Below, piece after piece: positions 18,245 to 26,206 of a stretch of 47,045 nucleotides of DNA; within the stretch, counting starts at the first letter, position 1, and each line of letters begins with the position of its first letter. Position numbers and translations under genes: made by a program. Below the pieces are notes generated by a model. The model searched no databases. It worked only from the letters and a program-made list of their open reading frames with translations, and was not told where the DNA came from. The stretch lies in contig JBALTG010000023.1 in the NCBI GenBank assembly GCA_036964625.1, forward strand, positions 1 to 47,045, in the 5' to 3' direction. The stretch comes from Motiliproteus sp036964625 (GTDB lineage Bacteria; Pseudomonadota; Gammaproteobacteria; Pseudomonadales; Balneatricaceae).

Positions 18245-19113
18245 ACGATCTCAGCGTTTCCACCGCGAGTCCGATAATGTCCAAAGAGATCTTCGAACGC
18301 CTCCGACAAACCAGGGCCTTCGTCTTCGACATGGACGGCACCATGGTACTTGGGGACCAGAAGAACAAAGGCTTACAGCCGATTCCAGGTGCGATCGAAC
18401 TGACCGAACTGCTGGCGAGTCGGGAGATCCCCTTTCTCTTTTTCACCAACGGCACGACTCGCACCCCCGAGCACTACGCCGACACCGTGCGTAAGCTCGG
18501 TTTCCACCTGCCCGAAGGCGCACTGATGACCCCGGTCAGCAGTGCTGTTGACCTCTTCGTGCGTAAAGGCTACCAGCGCGTGATGGTACTGGGGGGAGAC
18601 GGCCTGAAAAAACCACTCGAAGCGGCAGGTATCGAGATCGTTCCCGACCATGGCCGCCAGCAGGCTGATGCCGTGCTGGTAGGCTGGTACCGAGAATGCA
18701 CTATGGAAAACCTCGAAGCGGCGTGCCACGCAGTCTGGGCAGGCGCTCAATTTTACACGAGCTCCCAGGCGGTATTCTTTGCCACCGCTCAGGGGCGCGC
18801 CCTGGGGACCTCCCGCGCGATTGCAGCCATGGTTAAGGACCTAACCGGTTGCCGCGTGCACCTAGTGGGCAAACCCTCGATTCATGCGCTCAGTAGCGCC
18901 GCCAGCCGTCTGGGGGTGCGCCTCAAGGATATGGCCGTGGTGGGTGATGATCCCGACCTGGAAATGTCCATGGCCCACCGGGGCAAATCACTTGCCGTAG
19001 CAGTGACCACCGGGTTAACAGACGCCCAAACCTTTGCCCAACTACCGGAAAAACGACGCCCCCATCTGATCCTGTCAGGTGTGGAGCAGCTCCATGGATT
19101 GCTCAAATCCTAA
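18241..19113 (+). CDS. HAD-IIA phosphatase, NagD-like
   Basis: 290 residues with all HAD motifs: nucleophile D30 and acid D32 in VFDMDGTM, motif II FFTNGTT, K211 in VGKPS, and motif IV GDDPDLEM (D236/D237). The cap domain lies between motifs II and III, as in NagD/4-nitrophenylphosphatases. The start ATG overlaps the carboxyltransferase stop (ATGA), so it is translationally coupled to the carboxylase. In the Hpe and Acv hydroxyacetophenone pathways the ketone is phosphorylated before carboxylation and a phosphatase removes the phosphate; a phosphatase tied to this carboxylase fits that scheme, although the matching kinase is not seen. An alternative is repair of a damaged nucleotide or cofactor. 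Confidence 0.88.
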   Translation: MNDLSVSTASPIMSKEIFERLRQTRAFVFDMDGTMVLGDQKNKGLQPIPGAIELTELLASREIPFLFFTNGTTRTPEHYADTVRKLGFHLPEGALMTPVSSAVDLFVRKGYQRVMVLGGDGLKKPLEAAGIEIVPDHGRQQADAVLVGWYRECTMENLEAACHAVWAGAQFYTSSQAVFFATAQGRALGTSRAIAAMVKDLTGCRVHLVGKPSIHALSSAASRLGVRLKDMAVVGDDPDLEMSMAHRGKSLAVAVTTGLTDAQTFAQLPEKRRPHLILSGVEQLHGLLKS

Positions 19114-19268
19114 AATCACAAGAGCAACTTTTTTATGCTCAGGGTGAACGGTATGCCGCGGGTTCATGGATGAACAAGAGCGGCGACGCCTATGAGAATT
19201 CGGCAGAGCCTGCTTTTGGGTTGCCAAACCCTGCATACAGCTGTGCGATTGCTAGGTCTGATGATCAA

Positions 19269-19284
19269 TGGTACAGGTTCTGCT
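19269..19284 (+). promoter_or_regulatory. Sigma-54 (-24/-12) promoter before the SCP2-thiolase-like gene
   Basis: TGGTACAGGTTCTGCT: GG (19270-19271) and GC (19282-19283) are separated by the required 12 bp, with two deviations from consensus. The site lies in the 280-base gap after the carboxylase operon and about 110 bases before the next start codon. Confidence 0.5.
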
Positions 19285-19393
19285 TACCCTCAATGGCTTA
19301 AAAAGTTCGCTCTTAACAACCCTTTCTCGTAGGGCTGGGCTACCGGGTTAGCGTGGTCGGGTGAATCATCACATCAGAAGAGAATTTTCTATA

Positions 19394-20575
19394 ATGAGCA
19401 TCCCCATCAAAATTGCCGGGGTCGGCATGACCCCTTTCGTCAAGCCTGGCAGGCACGACCCCTACGAAGTGATGGCGGCAAAGGCGGTCCGAACCGCTTT
19501 GCGGGATGCGGGGCTACGCTATGCCGATATCGGCCAGGCTTATGCAAGTTACGTCTTCGGCGACAGCAACTGCGGCCAGGCCGCTCTCTATCGCATCGGT
19601 TTGACCGGCCTGCCCATCATCAATGTCAACAACAACGGCTCCTCTGGATCCAGCGCACTGATGCTGGCGCGACAGGCTGTGCTGAGCGGTGTGGTGGACT
19701 GCGCCCTGGCCTTTGGTTTTGAGGAGATGCGTCCCGGCGTAACGGGGCCTGTCTGGACAGACCGCACTTCACCGCTCGTGCTGATGGAAAGGCAGCTGGA
19801 GCACCTCAAGCCCCAAGTGCCTCCCGCTCCTTATGCCCAGCGGATCTTTGGCTCCGCCGCCGCGGCCTATATCGAAAAAACCGGTGCCAGCCCGACGATT
19901 TTCGCTAAAGTGGCGGTCAAAAGTCGCAAACACGCCGAACACAATGCGGACGCACTCTACAGAAAGCCGATCACAGTAGAGGAGGTCCTCGCCTCCTCCA
20001 TGATATTCCCACCTTACCTGACCCGCATGGCAGCCTGTCCACCGTCCTGTGGCGCCGCCGCCGTCATTGTCTGTAGTGAACGCTTTGCCCGCCAGCGAGG
20101 CTTAAGGAGAGGTGTCAATATACTCGCGCAGGCCATGGCCACAGACCGGAATGCACGTAAAAAAAACCCCATCGACCTTGCGGGAGCGGATATGACCCGA
20201 AATGCTGCCGCACAGGTCTACCAGAAGGCGGGAATAGGTCCGGAAGATGTCGATGTGATCGAGCTTCACGATTGTTTTACCTCCAACGAGGTGATCAGCT
20301 ACGAAGCACTTGGACTCTGTGGCCCTGGACAGGCGGAAAAACTGATTGCCGACGGTGACAACACCTATGGCGGCCAGTTTGTGGTCAATCCCTCGGGTGG
20401 TTTGATGTCCAAAGGGCACCCCCTGGGAGCCACAGGACTCGCTCAGTGCGTCGAACTGGTCACCCAGTTGCGCGGTGAAGCAGACAAACGGCAGGTTGAA
20501 GGCGCCCGGATCGCACTTCAACATAACCTGGGCCTCGGGGGGGCCGGGGTGGTCACCCTATACGGTTCTCCGTAG
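19394..20575 (+). CDS. SCP2-thiolase-like protein lacking the nucleophilic cysteine
   Basis: 393 residues, full length for the SCPx/SCP2 thiolase group, with ELHDCFTSNE, NPSGGLMSKGHPLGATG and LQHNLGLGGAG all in place. The N-terminal active-site loop, normally NNNC(A/S)TGS, reads NNNGSSGSS: codon GGC at 19637-19639 gives Gly82 where the acyl-accepting Cys should be. The remaining histidines are kept. A normal ping-pong thiolase reaction is therefore unlikely; thiolase-fold proteins without the cysteine are known as retro-aldolases and in acyltransferase complexes. It may act on a C-C bond in this pathway, or may be a substrate-binding or scaffold partner. The start is set at the internal ATG, because AGAGAATTTTCTATA precedes it and the family begins MxxKxxIxGVGMT; an upstream ATG at 19361 is less likely. 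Confidence 0.85.
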   Translation: MSIPIKIAGVGMTPFVKPGRHDPYEVMAAKAVRTALRDAGLRYADIGQAYASYVFGDSNCGQAALYRIGLTGLPIINVNNNGSSGSSALMLARQAVLSGVVDCALAFGFEEMRPGVTGPVWTDRTSPLVLMERQLEHLKPQVPPAPYAQRIFGSAAAAYIEKTGASPTIFAKVAVKSRKHAEHNADALYRKPITVEEVLASSMIFPPYLTRMAACPPSCGAAAVIVCSERFARQRGLRRGVNILAQAMATDRNARKKNPIDLAGADMTRNAAAQVYQKAGIGPEDVDVIELHDCFTSNEVISYEALGLCGPGQAEKLIADGDNTYGGQFVVNPSGGLMSKGHPLGATGLAQCVELVTQLRGEADKRQVEGARIALQHNLGLGGAGVVTLYGSP

Positions 20576-20674
20576 CGGGTGACCACCCGCATTGAGACCA
20601 ACCCACAAATAGGCTGGTGATCTATACTTGTCCATAATTCACTATTGAACGATTTTACGTCTGCTCGTTTTACC

Positions 20675-20690
20675 TGGCGGACAAATTGCG
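20675..20690 (+). promoter_or_regulatory. Possible sigma-54 promoter before the binding-protein gene
   Basis: TGGCGGACAAATTGCG: TGGC and TTGC are exact and the GG/GC pairs are 12 bp apart (20676-20677, 20688-20689). Transcription would start about 15 bases before the ATG at 20716, leaving just room for the TGAGGG ribosome-binding site. Confidence 0.45.
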
Positions 20691-20715
20691 CAACATAAGG
20701 CACTGAGGGCCCGAT

Positions 20716-21585
20716 ATGACCACGTGGCTGCGTAAAACGCTGTTGCCGCTGATGATGGCCCTTTCTCTGTCGAGTCAACTCGCTCTCGGGCAGAGTACGG
20801 TGGTGATTGCTATTCACGATTATGCCCCTTATTACAATGCCAAGGGTCAAGGACTCGCCTGCGATATACTGCGAGCCGCATACGAATCGGTAGGTACCGA
20901 GGTCCGCTTCGTCAGTTTTCCAGCTCGACGTGCGGTGGTCCAGCTGCTATATCAGCAGGTCGATGCATTCGCGGCAGGTAATCTGTTGACTCACGGTCCC
21001 GACCGGAATCTTCTTAACTGGGTCCCCCTTTTCAAAGCGCGCACCAGCTGGTTCTATTACCGCCCCCGTTTTGAAAACATACCCATTCCCAGTCAACTGA
21101 TCGAGCTTAGGGACTATCGACTGGGCGTCATCGTCAACAGCCCTTTCCTTGATGTTTATCAGCGGTATAGCCTTAACATCGTGGAGATCCAAACCCCCTA
21201 CCAACTGGTCCAGATGGCACGAAAAGGCCGTATCGATTTTTTTGAGGCTGCCGCCTTGACCGGATTTCAGATGATTCGTCAGGTGGACAGGGATTCGATC
21301 AAACAATATGGTCTATTTACCTGGGCGACACCCGTTGTGGCCCTTGCCTTTAAGAAGGATTTTACTCGTGGGCAGCATTTTCGAGGGCAGCTGGAGGAAG
21401 GAATAAGAATAATCAAGGATAATGGGAGATATCTGCAAATTCTCGAATCGTACTGGGGCGTCGGTAACGTGCCAGCAAATGTCATGACAGAAGAGAACCC
21501 TGCGTCAACACGCAATGAAATTGACTTTGATAAGTTTCATAGTCAACCCCGCAATAGTTACGGAAAGATACTAGAATCACAGTGA
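20716..21585 (+). CDS. Periplasmic solute-binding protein, SBP_bac_3-like
   Basis: 289 residues. A signal peptide (KTLLPLMMALSLSSQLALG, cleavage near residue 25) is followed by VVIAIHDYAPYYNAKGQGLACDILRAAY, matching the start of family-3 binding proteins with the ligand-site glycine-aspartate segment, then GVIVNSPFLDVYQRY at the domain crossover. A polar C-terminal extension of about 30 residues goes beyond the typical fold. No permease genes adjoin it. A candidate sigma-54 promoter directly upstream suggests that it belongs to the aromatic-induced regulon, perhaps as a capture or sensing protein for the substrate. It is related in type to the protein at 687-1469. Confidence 0.7.
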   Translation: MTTWLRKTLLPLMMALSLSSQLALGQSTVVIAIHDYAPYYNAKGQGLACDILRAAYESVGTEVRFVSFPARRAVVQLLYQQVDAFAAGNLLTHGPDRNLLNWVPLFKARTSWFYYRPRFENIPIPSQLIELRDYRLGVIVNSPFLDVYQRYSLNIVEIQTPYQLVQMARKGRIDFFEAAALTGFQMIRQVDRDSIKQYGLFTWATPVVALAFKKDFTRGQHFRGQLEEGIRIIKDNGRYLQILESYWGVGNVPANVMTEENPASTRNEIDFDKFHSQPRNSYGKILESQ

Positions 21586-21640
21586 AATTGAGATCTACGA
21601 ATATTTCAAACCAGCCTCATCAGAGGCCGCCCATCAAGCT

Positions 21641-21665
21641 AAAAAAGGGAGCCGTAGAGGCTCCC
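21641..21665 (-). terminator. Intrinsic terminator (minus strand)
   Basis: On the minus strand GGGAGCC, loop TCTAC, GGCTCCC is followed by TTTTTT. It sits downstream of the SnoaL-like gene and should end its transcript; on the plus strand the hairpin follows the binding-protein gene but has A rather than T beyond it. Confidence 0.75.
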
Positions 21666-21867
21666 AAAAAGGTGCTGAGCAGCTCTATCAAAGCTGATCT
21701 GGAGGAAATCTGTTTCGACAGCAGACGCTAACCACTCTCTGTCTTACATTGATTGTCGACTTTTTCAGTGTATCTATCCGGACCTCAAGCCAGAAACTGC
21801 ACCCTGAATCCGCTGTCCAGACGCAACAGGGTATTCATTGACTGGACACAGAAATTTCGCATATATA

Positions 21868-22383
21868 TTAAGGAGCCAATATGTTATTGAGCGGTGAAAT
21901 CGCTTCAATTTGTAGCAAAAACTCCAAGTTTTCAGACACCATCCAGTCGACCATAATTTTGTTGTTTTCCAATTGATAAATAGAAATACCGTTGAGGCTG
22001 ATCTTTTTATAGGTTGGTTCCTCTCCCATCCAGGAAGCGATATGTTTACCGCTACCATGCCAGCGAACGATGACCTTATCGTCGATGCAGAGCAATTCAT
22101 TGATATTCACACGCCAACCTTCAAACACTTGTCTATTTTTCGCTATTTTAAGCTTTAAACCTCTGATGTTTGGCGGAAACATCGAGTCATAAAACTTAAA
22201 TTCGTGATCGAAAACATTATCAATCAAATCAAGGTCACCTTCAGAGTAACCTTGACGGAATACTTTTTTTATAACTTCAACGTTTCCGTCTTGGCATTGT
22301 GGCTTTGCATAGCTATTAGGGCTCACCCAGCAGGTTACAATAACAACAAAAACACTGATAATTCGTTTGATCACAACCAACAT
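21868..22383 (-). CDS. Exported SnoaL-like (ester cyclase family) protein
   Basis: About 171 residues from the ATG at 22383, with a signal peptide (IKRIISVFVVIVTCW, cleavage near NSYA-KPQ). The mature part shows the SnoaL/NTF2-like cone: VFRQGYSEGDLDLIDNVFD, a RGLKLKIAKNRQVFEGW stretch, and the closing SIYQLENNKIMVDWMVSEN. Intracellular SnoaL proteins include cyclases and small hydrolases, and many are of unknown function; an exported copy is less common. It is AT-rich compared with the catabolic genes and on the opposite strand, so it may have a different origin. A GTG codon four residues earlier is an alternative start. Confidence 0.75.
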   Translation of the reverse strand: MLVVIKRIISVFVVIVTCWVSPNSYAKPQCQDGNVEVIKKVFRQGYSEGDLDLIDNVFDHEFKFYDSMFPPNIRGLKLKIAKNRQVFEGWRVNINELLCIDDKVIVRWHGSGKHIASWMGEEPTYKKISLNGISIYQLENNKIMVDWMVSENLEFLLQIEAISPLNNILAP

Positions 22384-22661
22384 TCGGTACACCACGATAT
22401 TTTATTTATTATTTTTTATAGATCCAGAAAGCGAAATCGACAATCGATAATCAACAAGAAAAAGATCGTGTCGAATGGGTTGGGAGCCAACGCTTGGTTT
22501 AAATTAGTAACATTTTAGCTCTCTGAGTTCAACCATAAAAACAGCGCCAATTACCTTTTAAGATGTTTTTCCATTCATTGAAATATCGACAAGATCAAAA
22601 ACACTCCACTCTAAGCACAAAGCCCATAATTAAGAACGCATCAATCATCTACAACTTCACA

Positions 22662-22709
22662 ATTTTGTTAATTTCATAGAACTTAAACAAGCGCCAATTA
22701 ACAAAATTA
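22662..22709. promoter_or_regulatory. Inverted repeat, candidate upstream activating sequence
   Basis: AATTTTGTTAATT (22662-22674) and AATTAACAAAATT (22697-22709) are exact inverted repeats with a 22-base spacer. Their centre lies about 150 bp upstream of the -24 box at 22837, a typical distance for an NtrC-class activator enhancer. Binding by the activator at 3421-5256 is inferred from position only. Confidence 0.45.
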
Positions 22710-22835
22710 AAAACCCGATGACGACACAAACTCACCTTTTCAGCAACAAACCCAGGCACAACAGAAACAATAACACCAATAAAAACAACCAAGTAAACAA
22801 AAAAAGCCACCTAGTCTCATCCAATATTTAGGCAT

Positions 22836-22851
22836 CGGCACAGTTGTTGCT
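22836..22851 (+). promoter_or_regulatory. Sigma-54 (-24/-12) promoter of the export operon
   Basis: CGGCACAGTTGTTGCT: GG (22837-22838) and GC (22849-22850) have 12-bp spacing, with perfect GGCAC and TTGCT boxes. The stretch CAGTTGTTGCT is identical to the rdhA promoter match at 5464-5479, including the non-conserved spacer. Confidence 0.75.
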
Positions 22852-22941
22852 AGACCTTACATGTCAGTCTCAAGTGCGGCCTCAGAGGTCAATCTTGTAG
22901 AAACAATAACAAATATAACCCACTGAATACTGGGAGACACA

Positions 22942-23058
22942 ATGACACTCAAACACCCCGTTTTTTCGAAATCAGGATCCACCTCCGCTGTAATAACAGC
23001 CTCTATTGCGTTGAATGAAGGCAATCTTGGCGCCCCCGTAGCTGGAGGAAAAGAATGA
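22942..23058 (+). CDS. Small leader ORF (38 residues) coupled to the DUF1302 gene
   Basis: ATG at 22942 follows GGGAGA at good spacing and the frame (MTLKHPVFSKSGSTSAVI...) ends at TGA 23056-23058, overlapping the ATG of the next gene as ATGA. Its last codons contain the GGAGG that serves as that gene's ribosome-binding site. It begins about 80 bases downstream of the predicted transcription start. No homologue is recognised. The overlap suggests translational coupling; it could also be a fortuitous frame. Confidence 0.5.
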   Translation: MTLKHPVFSKSGSTSAVITASIALNEGNLGAPVAGGKE

Positions 23059-24758
23059 AACGAGTCACGCAACAATTAACCTCTCGTCACCCTAATTCCA
23101 AGCAAATAATTTCAAGCCTTGTTGCTAGCACATTGCTTTGTGTCGGTCTTGCGCCCCAGGCCAACGCCTTCTCAATCGATACGGGAAACCGCGACCTTCG
23201 AGTACGCTGGGATAATACCCTGAAGTACAGCGCAGCCTTTCGAGTTAAGGATGTCGACAATGATGTCGCCATGAGAGGTTCCAACCCTAATACTGATGAT
23301 GGCGACCGTAACTTTGACAAGGGTTTGATCTCAAACCGCGTGGATGTGCTGTCCGAACTGGATGTGACCTTCAAACGCGACCTTGGTTTTCGCCTCTCCG
23401 GTGCCGCCTGGTATGACGATGCCTACCATGGTAGCAACGACAACGACTCTCCGCTGACCAATAACAATCTCCCCCCGCTAGCACATAACGAGTTTGACAG
23501 TGCGACAGAAAAGTTGCATGGACGCAAAGCGGAAATTCTCGATGCTTTCGTCTTTGGCCGCTTTTCACCCAATGACACACGACTGTCACTGCGCGCCGGT
23601 CAATTTGCGCACCTGTACGGCGAGAGCCTGTTTTTCGGCGCTAATGGTATCGCCGCCGCACAGGCCTCTCCCGATATCGTCAAGCTAACGTCCGTACCCA
23701 GCTCCCAATTTAAGGAGATTCTGCTACCGGCACAGCAGGTATCTGCACAGTGGCAGCTTTCCCCGGACTTCTCCGTTGGCGCCTATTATCAATTGAAGTG
23801 GGAGAAAGCGCGCTTACCCGGCGTCGGCAGTTATTTCAGCTTCTCCGATTTCGCTGATGATGGTGGTCGCCGGGTAATCCACGGTGCGCCCCTGGTCGCC
23901 GGGGGGCCGCCAGCTGCGTTCTTCCGGGGCCAAGATCATGAAGCTAGTAATTCCGGCCAGGGTGGCATCCAGTTCCGCTTTAAGTCCGGCGACACAGAGT
24001 ACGGCTTATACGCTGCGCAATTCCACGATAAATTCCCCCAATTCTACTTCCGTCCGGGTGCGGGCGGACCTGCCGATCCCGCGACGGGTAAAGACGGAGA
24101 GTATTCTCTGGTTTACGCCGAGGACATCAAAACTTACGGTGCCAGCGCGAGTACCCTAGTGGGTGAAGCCAATATTGCCGCTGAACTGTCTCTACGCCAG
24201 GATGCCCCTTTTATGGCGACGGGCAACGTCATAGTGGATCCAGCGGGAGTCGGCAACGGTAGCGACAACCCCCTCTATCCGGTGGGTGATTCCCTGCATT
24301 TAAACGTGTCGGCAATCAACGTAATGGGCGCCAGCAGTCTCTGGGATGCCGCATCCTTTGTTGGCGAACTGGCCTTAAATCGCCGCCTGAGCGTTTCCAA
24401 AAATGCCGGTGCTTTAGACCCCAACACAACTCGCGATGCTTCGGCGCTGCGCTTTATCTTCCAGCCCGAGTACTTTCAGGTTCTGCCCCAACTAGACCTG
24501 CAACTGCCCATCGGCGTGGGTTTGGGAATCAGCGGACGGACCTCGGTACTCCCCGTGGGCGCATTCCCGGTTAAAGGCGGTGGCGATGTCAGTATTGGTG
24601 TCAAGGCCAACTACCGTCAAACCTGGCAAGCCAGCCTGACTTACACCAGTTTCTTTGGTTCAGGCGGTACCGTGATCGATGACGCGCACCTATTGAGCTT
24701 CGACCAGGTGCACGCGGACCGAGATTTTATCTCTCTGTCAATTCAGCGCTCTTTCTGA
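23055..24758 (+). CDS. DUF1302 outer-membrane beta-barrel protein
   Basis: 567 residues with a signal peptide ending QANA-FSID (about residue 38). The mature protein begins RDLRVRWDNTLKYSAAFRV, the hallmark of DUF1302, followed by alternating amphipathic strands (GFRLSGAAWYDDAYHG, LSLRAGQFAHLYGESLFFG) and a C-terminal strand ending in Phe (DFISLSIQRSF), typical of outer-membrane barrels. Family members lie beside DUF1329 and RND genes in steroid, terpene and aromatic degraders and probably move hydrophobic molecules through the outer membrane; direct biochemical proof is limited. It is the first large gene of an operon headed by a strong sigma-54 promoter match. Confidence 0.9.
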   Translation: MKRVTQQLTSRHPNSKQIISSLVASTLLCVGLAPQANAFSIDTGNRDLRVRWDNTLKYSAAFRVKDVDNDVAMRGSNPNTDDGDRNFDKGLISNRVDVLSELDVTFKRDLGFRLSGAAWYDDAYHGSNDNDSPLTNNNLPPLAHNEFDSATEKLHGRKAEILDAFVFGRFSPNDTRLSLRAGQFAHLYGESLFFGANGIAAAQASPDIVKLTSVPSSQFKEILLPAQQVSAQWQLSPDFSVGAYYQLKWEKARLPGVGSYFSFSDFADDGGRRVIHGAPLVAGGPPAAFFRGQDHEASNSGQGGIQFRFKSGDTEYGLYAAQFHDKFPQFYFRPGAGGPADPATGKDGEYSLVYAEDIKTYGASASTLVGEANIAAELSLRQDAPFMATGNVIVDPAGVGNGSDNPLYPVGDSLHLNVSAINVMGASSLWDAASFVGELALNRRLSVSKNAGALDPNTTRDASALRFIFQPEYFQVLPQLDLQLPIGVGLGISGRTSVLPVGAFPVKGGGDVSIGVKANYRQTWQASLTYTSFFGSGGTVIDDAHLLSFDQVHADRDFISLSIQRSF

Positions 24759-24794
24759 CCGTCACAATCTAACAATAATAAAGGAAACGCCATT

Positions 24795-26147
24795 ATGATG
24801 AACCGCGTGGTAACAACCCTTACCGTCACCGCAATGCTTGCCGCCGGCACGCTGGCCAACGCCGCAGTGACGCCGGAACAAGCGAACGACCTCAAGACCA
24901 CACTGACCCCGCTTGGCGGTGAAAAAGCGGGTAATGCAGCGGGAACCATTCCCCCGTGGGAGGGCGGCATGACGACGGCACCCAGCGTTGAGATGAAGGG
25001 AGACGTTCCTGTTGAGCTTTTCCCCGGGGAAGATCCGCTCTACAGTATTAATGCCAACAACATGGCGCAATACACCGACAAGCTCACGGAAGGCACTCAG
25101 GCGCTACTGAAAAAGTATCCCGGTAGCTTCCGTCTGGATGTGTATCCCACCCACCGTACGGCTGCCGCACCCACGTGGATCAATAACAACACTTATGAGA
25201 ACGCCACCCGGTGTAAGAACATTGCCGAGGGCATGTCTGTTGAAAACTGCTTCGGCGGCATTCCCTTTCCCATCCCGCAGGCGGGTTCGGAGGTTATCTG
25301 GAATTTCCTGTTGCGCATCGAGAGTGAGGCAACCGAATTCCGGTTTTCCAATTGGGTTACCTCTTCGGACGGCTCCCGCTCACTGGCGACTCTTAACGAG
25401 CAGAATTGGCAGCACCCCTACTACTATCAGGAGGGTAGCCCGGAGTCCTGGTCCGGAAAGTACTTCATGCAACGGTTCGCAACCATCGATCCCCCCTTCA
25501 AGGCAGGAGAATCCCTGGTCATCCACGATAGCATCAATCCGGATAGCCCGCGCCAGGCCTGGCAGTATCTGGTTGGCCAGCGCCGTGTACGGCGGGCCCC
25601 CACCGTTGCTTACGACACGCCCGACTTTGTGGCATCCGGTGCCAACTACTTTGATGAGGTGATGGGTTTCCTCGGCCACCCTGATCGTTATGATTGGAAA
25701 ATCGTGGGCAAGAAGGAGATGTATATCCCCTACAACGCCAACGGTTTTATCACCGCGAGCGTCGAGGATGCCCTGGTCACCAACCATCTCAACCCGGACA
25801 AACTCCGCTGGGAACTGCACCGTGTCTGGGAGGTTGAAGCCAACGTAAAAACGGGTAAGCGTCACGCCGTACCCAAGCGCCGGTTCTACTTCGACGAAGA
25901 CAGCTGGCTGATCACACTGATGGATGGCTACGATGCCGAAGGCAAGCTCTGGCGCACATCACAGATCCCCCCCTTTGTGGTGCCTTCCATTCCCGCTGTC
26001 GTCATGAAGCCTGCTGTGATTTTCAATCTTCAGGCTAAAACAATGAGTGCCATTCAGCTCCTTAACGACGAAGAGTATAGGGTCGTGGCGCGAAAGCCGG
26101 AGACATTCTATACCGGTGATGCTGTTGCGGCAGAATCCATGCGCTAA
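24795..26147 (+). CDS. DUF1329 periplasmic/outer-membrane-associated protein
   Basis: 450 residues, with a signal peptide cleaved near TLANA-AVTPEQ. The family features are visible: AGTIPPWEGG (about 55-64), YPTHRTAAAP, ENCFGGIPFPIPQAGSEVIWN, WQYLVGQRRVRRAPTVAYD and HRVWEVEANVKTGKRH. The fold is related to LolA/LolB-like half barrels that hold lipid-like ligands. It follows the DUF1302 gene by 36 bases, and the pair almost always occur together. It probably hands a hydrophobic substrate between the RND protein in the inner membrane and the barrel in the outer membrane; this role is inferred from family context. A perfect stem-loop follows it (26207-26231). Confidence 0.9.
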   Translation: MMNRVVTTLTVTAMLAAGTLANAAVTPEQANDLKTTLTPLGGEKAGNAAGTIPPWEGGMTTAPSVEMKGDVPVELFPGEDPLYSINANNMAQYTDKLTEGTQALLKKYPGSFRLDVYPTHRTAAAPTWINNNTYENATRCKNIAEGMSVENCFGGIPFPIPQAGSEVIWNFLLRIESEATEFRFSNWVTSSDGSRSLATLNEQNWQHPYYYQEGSPESWSGKYFMQRFATIDPPFKAGESLVIHDSINPDSPRQAWQYLVGQRRVRRAPTVAYDTPDFVASGANYFDEVMGFLGHPDRYDWKIVGKKEMYIPYNANGFITASVEDALVTNHLNPDKLRWELHRVWEVEANVKTGKRHAVPKRRFYFDEDSWLITLMDGYDAEGKLWRTSQIPPFVVPSIPAVVMKPAVIFNLQAKTMSAIQLLNDEEYRVVARKPETFYTGDAVAAESMR

Positions 26148-26206
26148 TCGGTAGGCAGCCAACGCCTGTTGTGCAGGCCGTAGACTGCCGTTCTGGTTGC
26201 TCAAAG

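Larger units (their letters stand above)
22384..22941. other. AT-rich control region before the export operon
   Basis: About 560 bases without a gene except possible chance frames. It holds a perfect 13-bp inverted repeat (22662-22709) and a strong -24/-12 promoter match (22836-22851), the classical arrangement of an enhancer 130-170 bp upstream of a sigma-54 promoter. The words CAGCGCCAATTACC and AAGCGCCAATTAAC also recur about 150 bp apart. Confidence 0.55.

Noticed and set aside
11588..19113. Housekeeping acetyl-CoA carboxylase or ketone-body operon
   Set aside because: The transferase is HMGL-type rather than AccA/AccD, and no CoA transferase or hydroxybutyrate dehydrogenase is present; the aromatic context favours ketone carboxylation.
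19361..19393. Upstream ATG start for the SCP2-thiolase-like gene
   Set aside because: The added 11 residues do not match the family and the internal ATG has a better ribosome-binding site and the usual family start.
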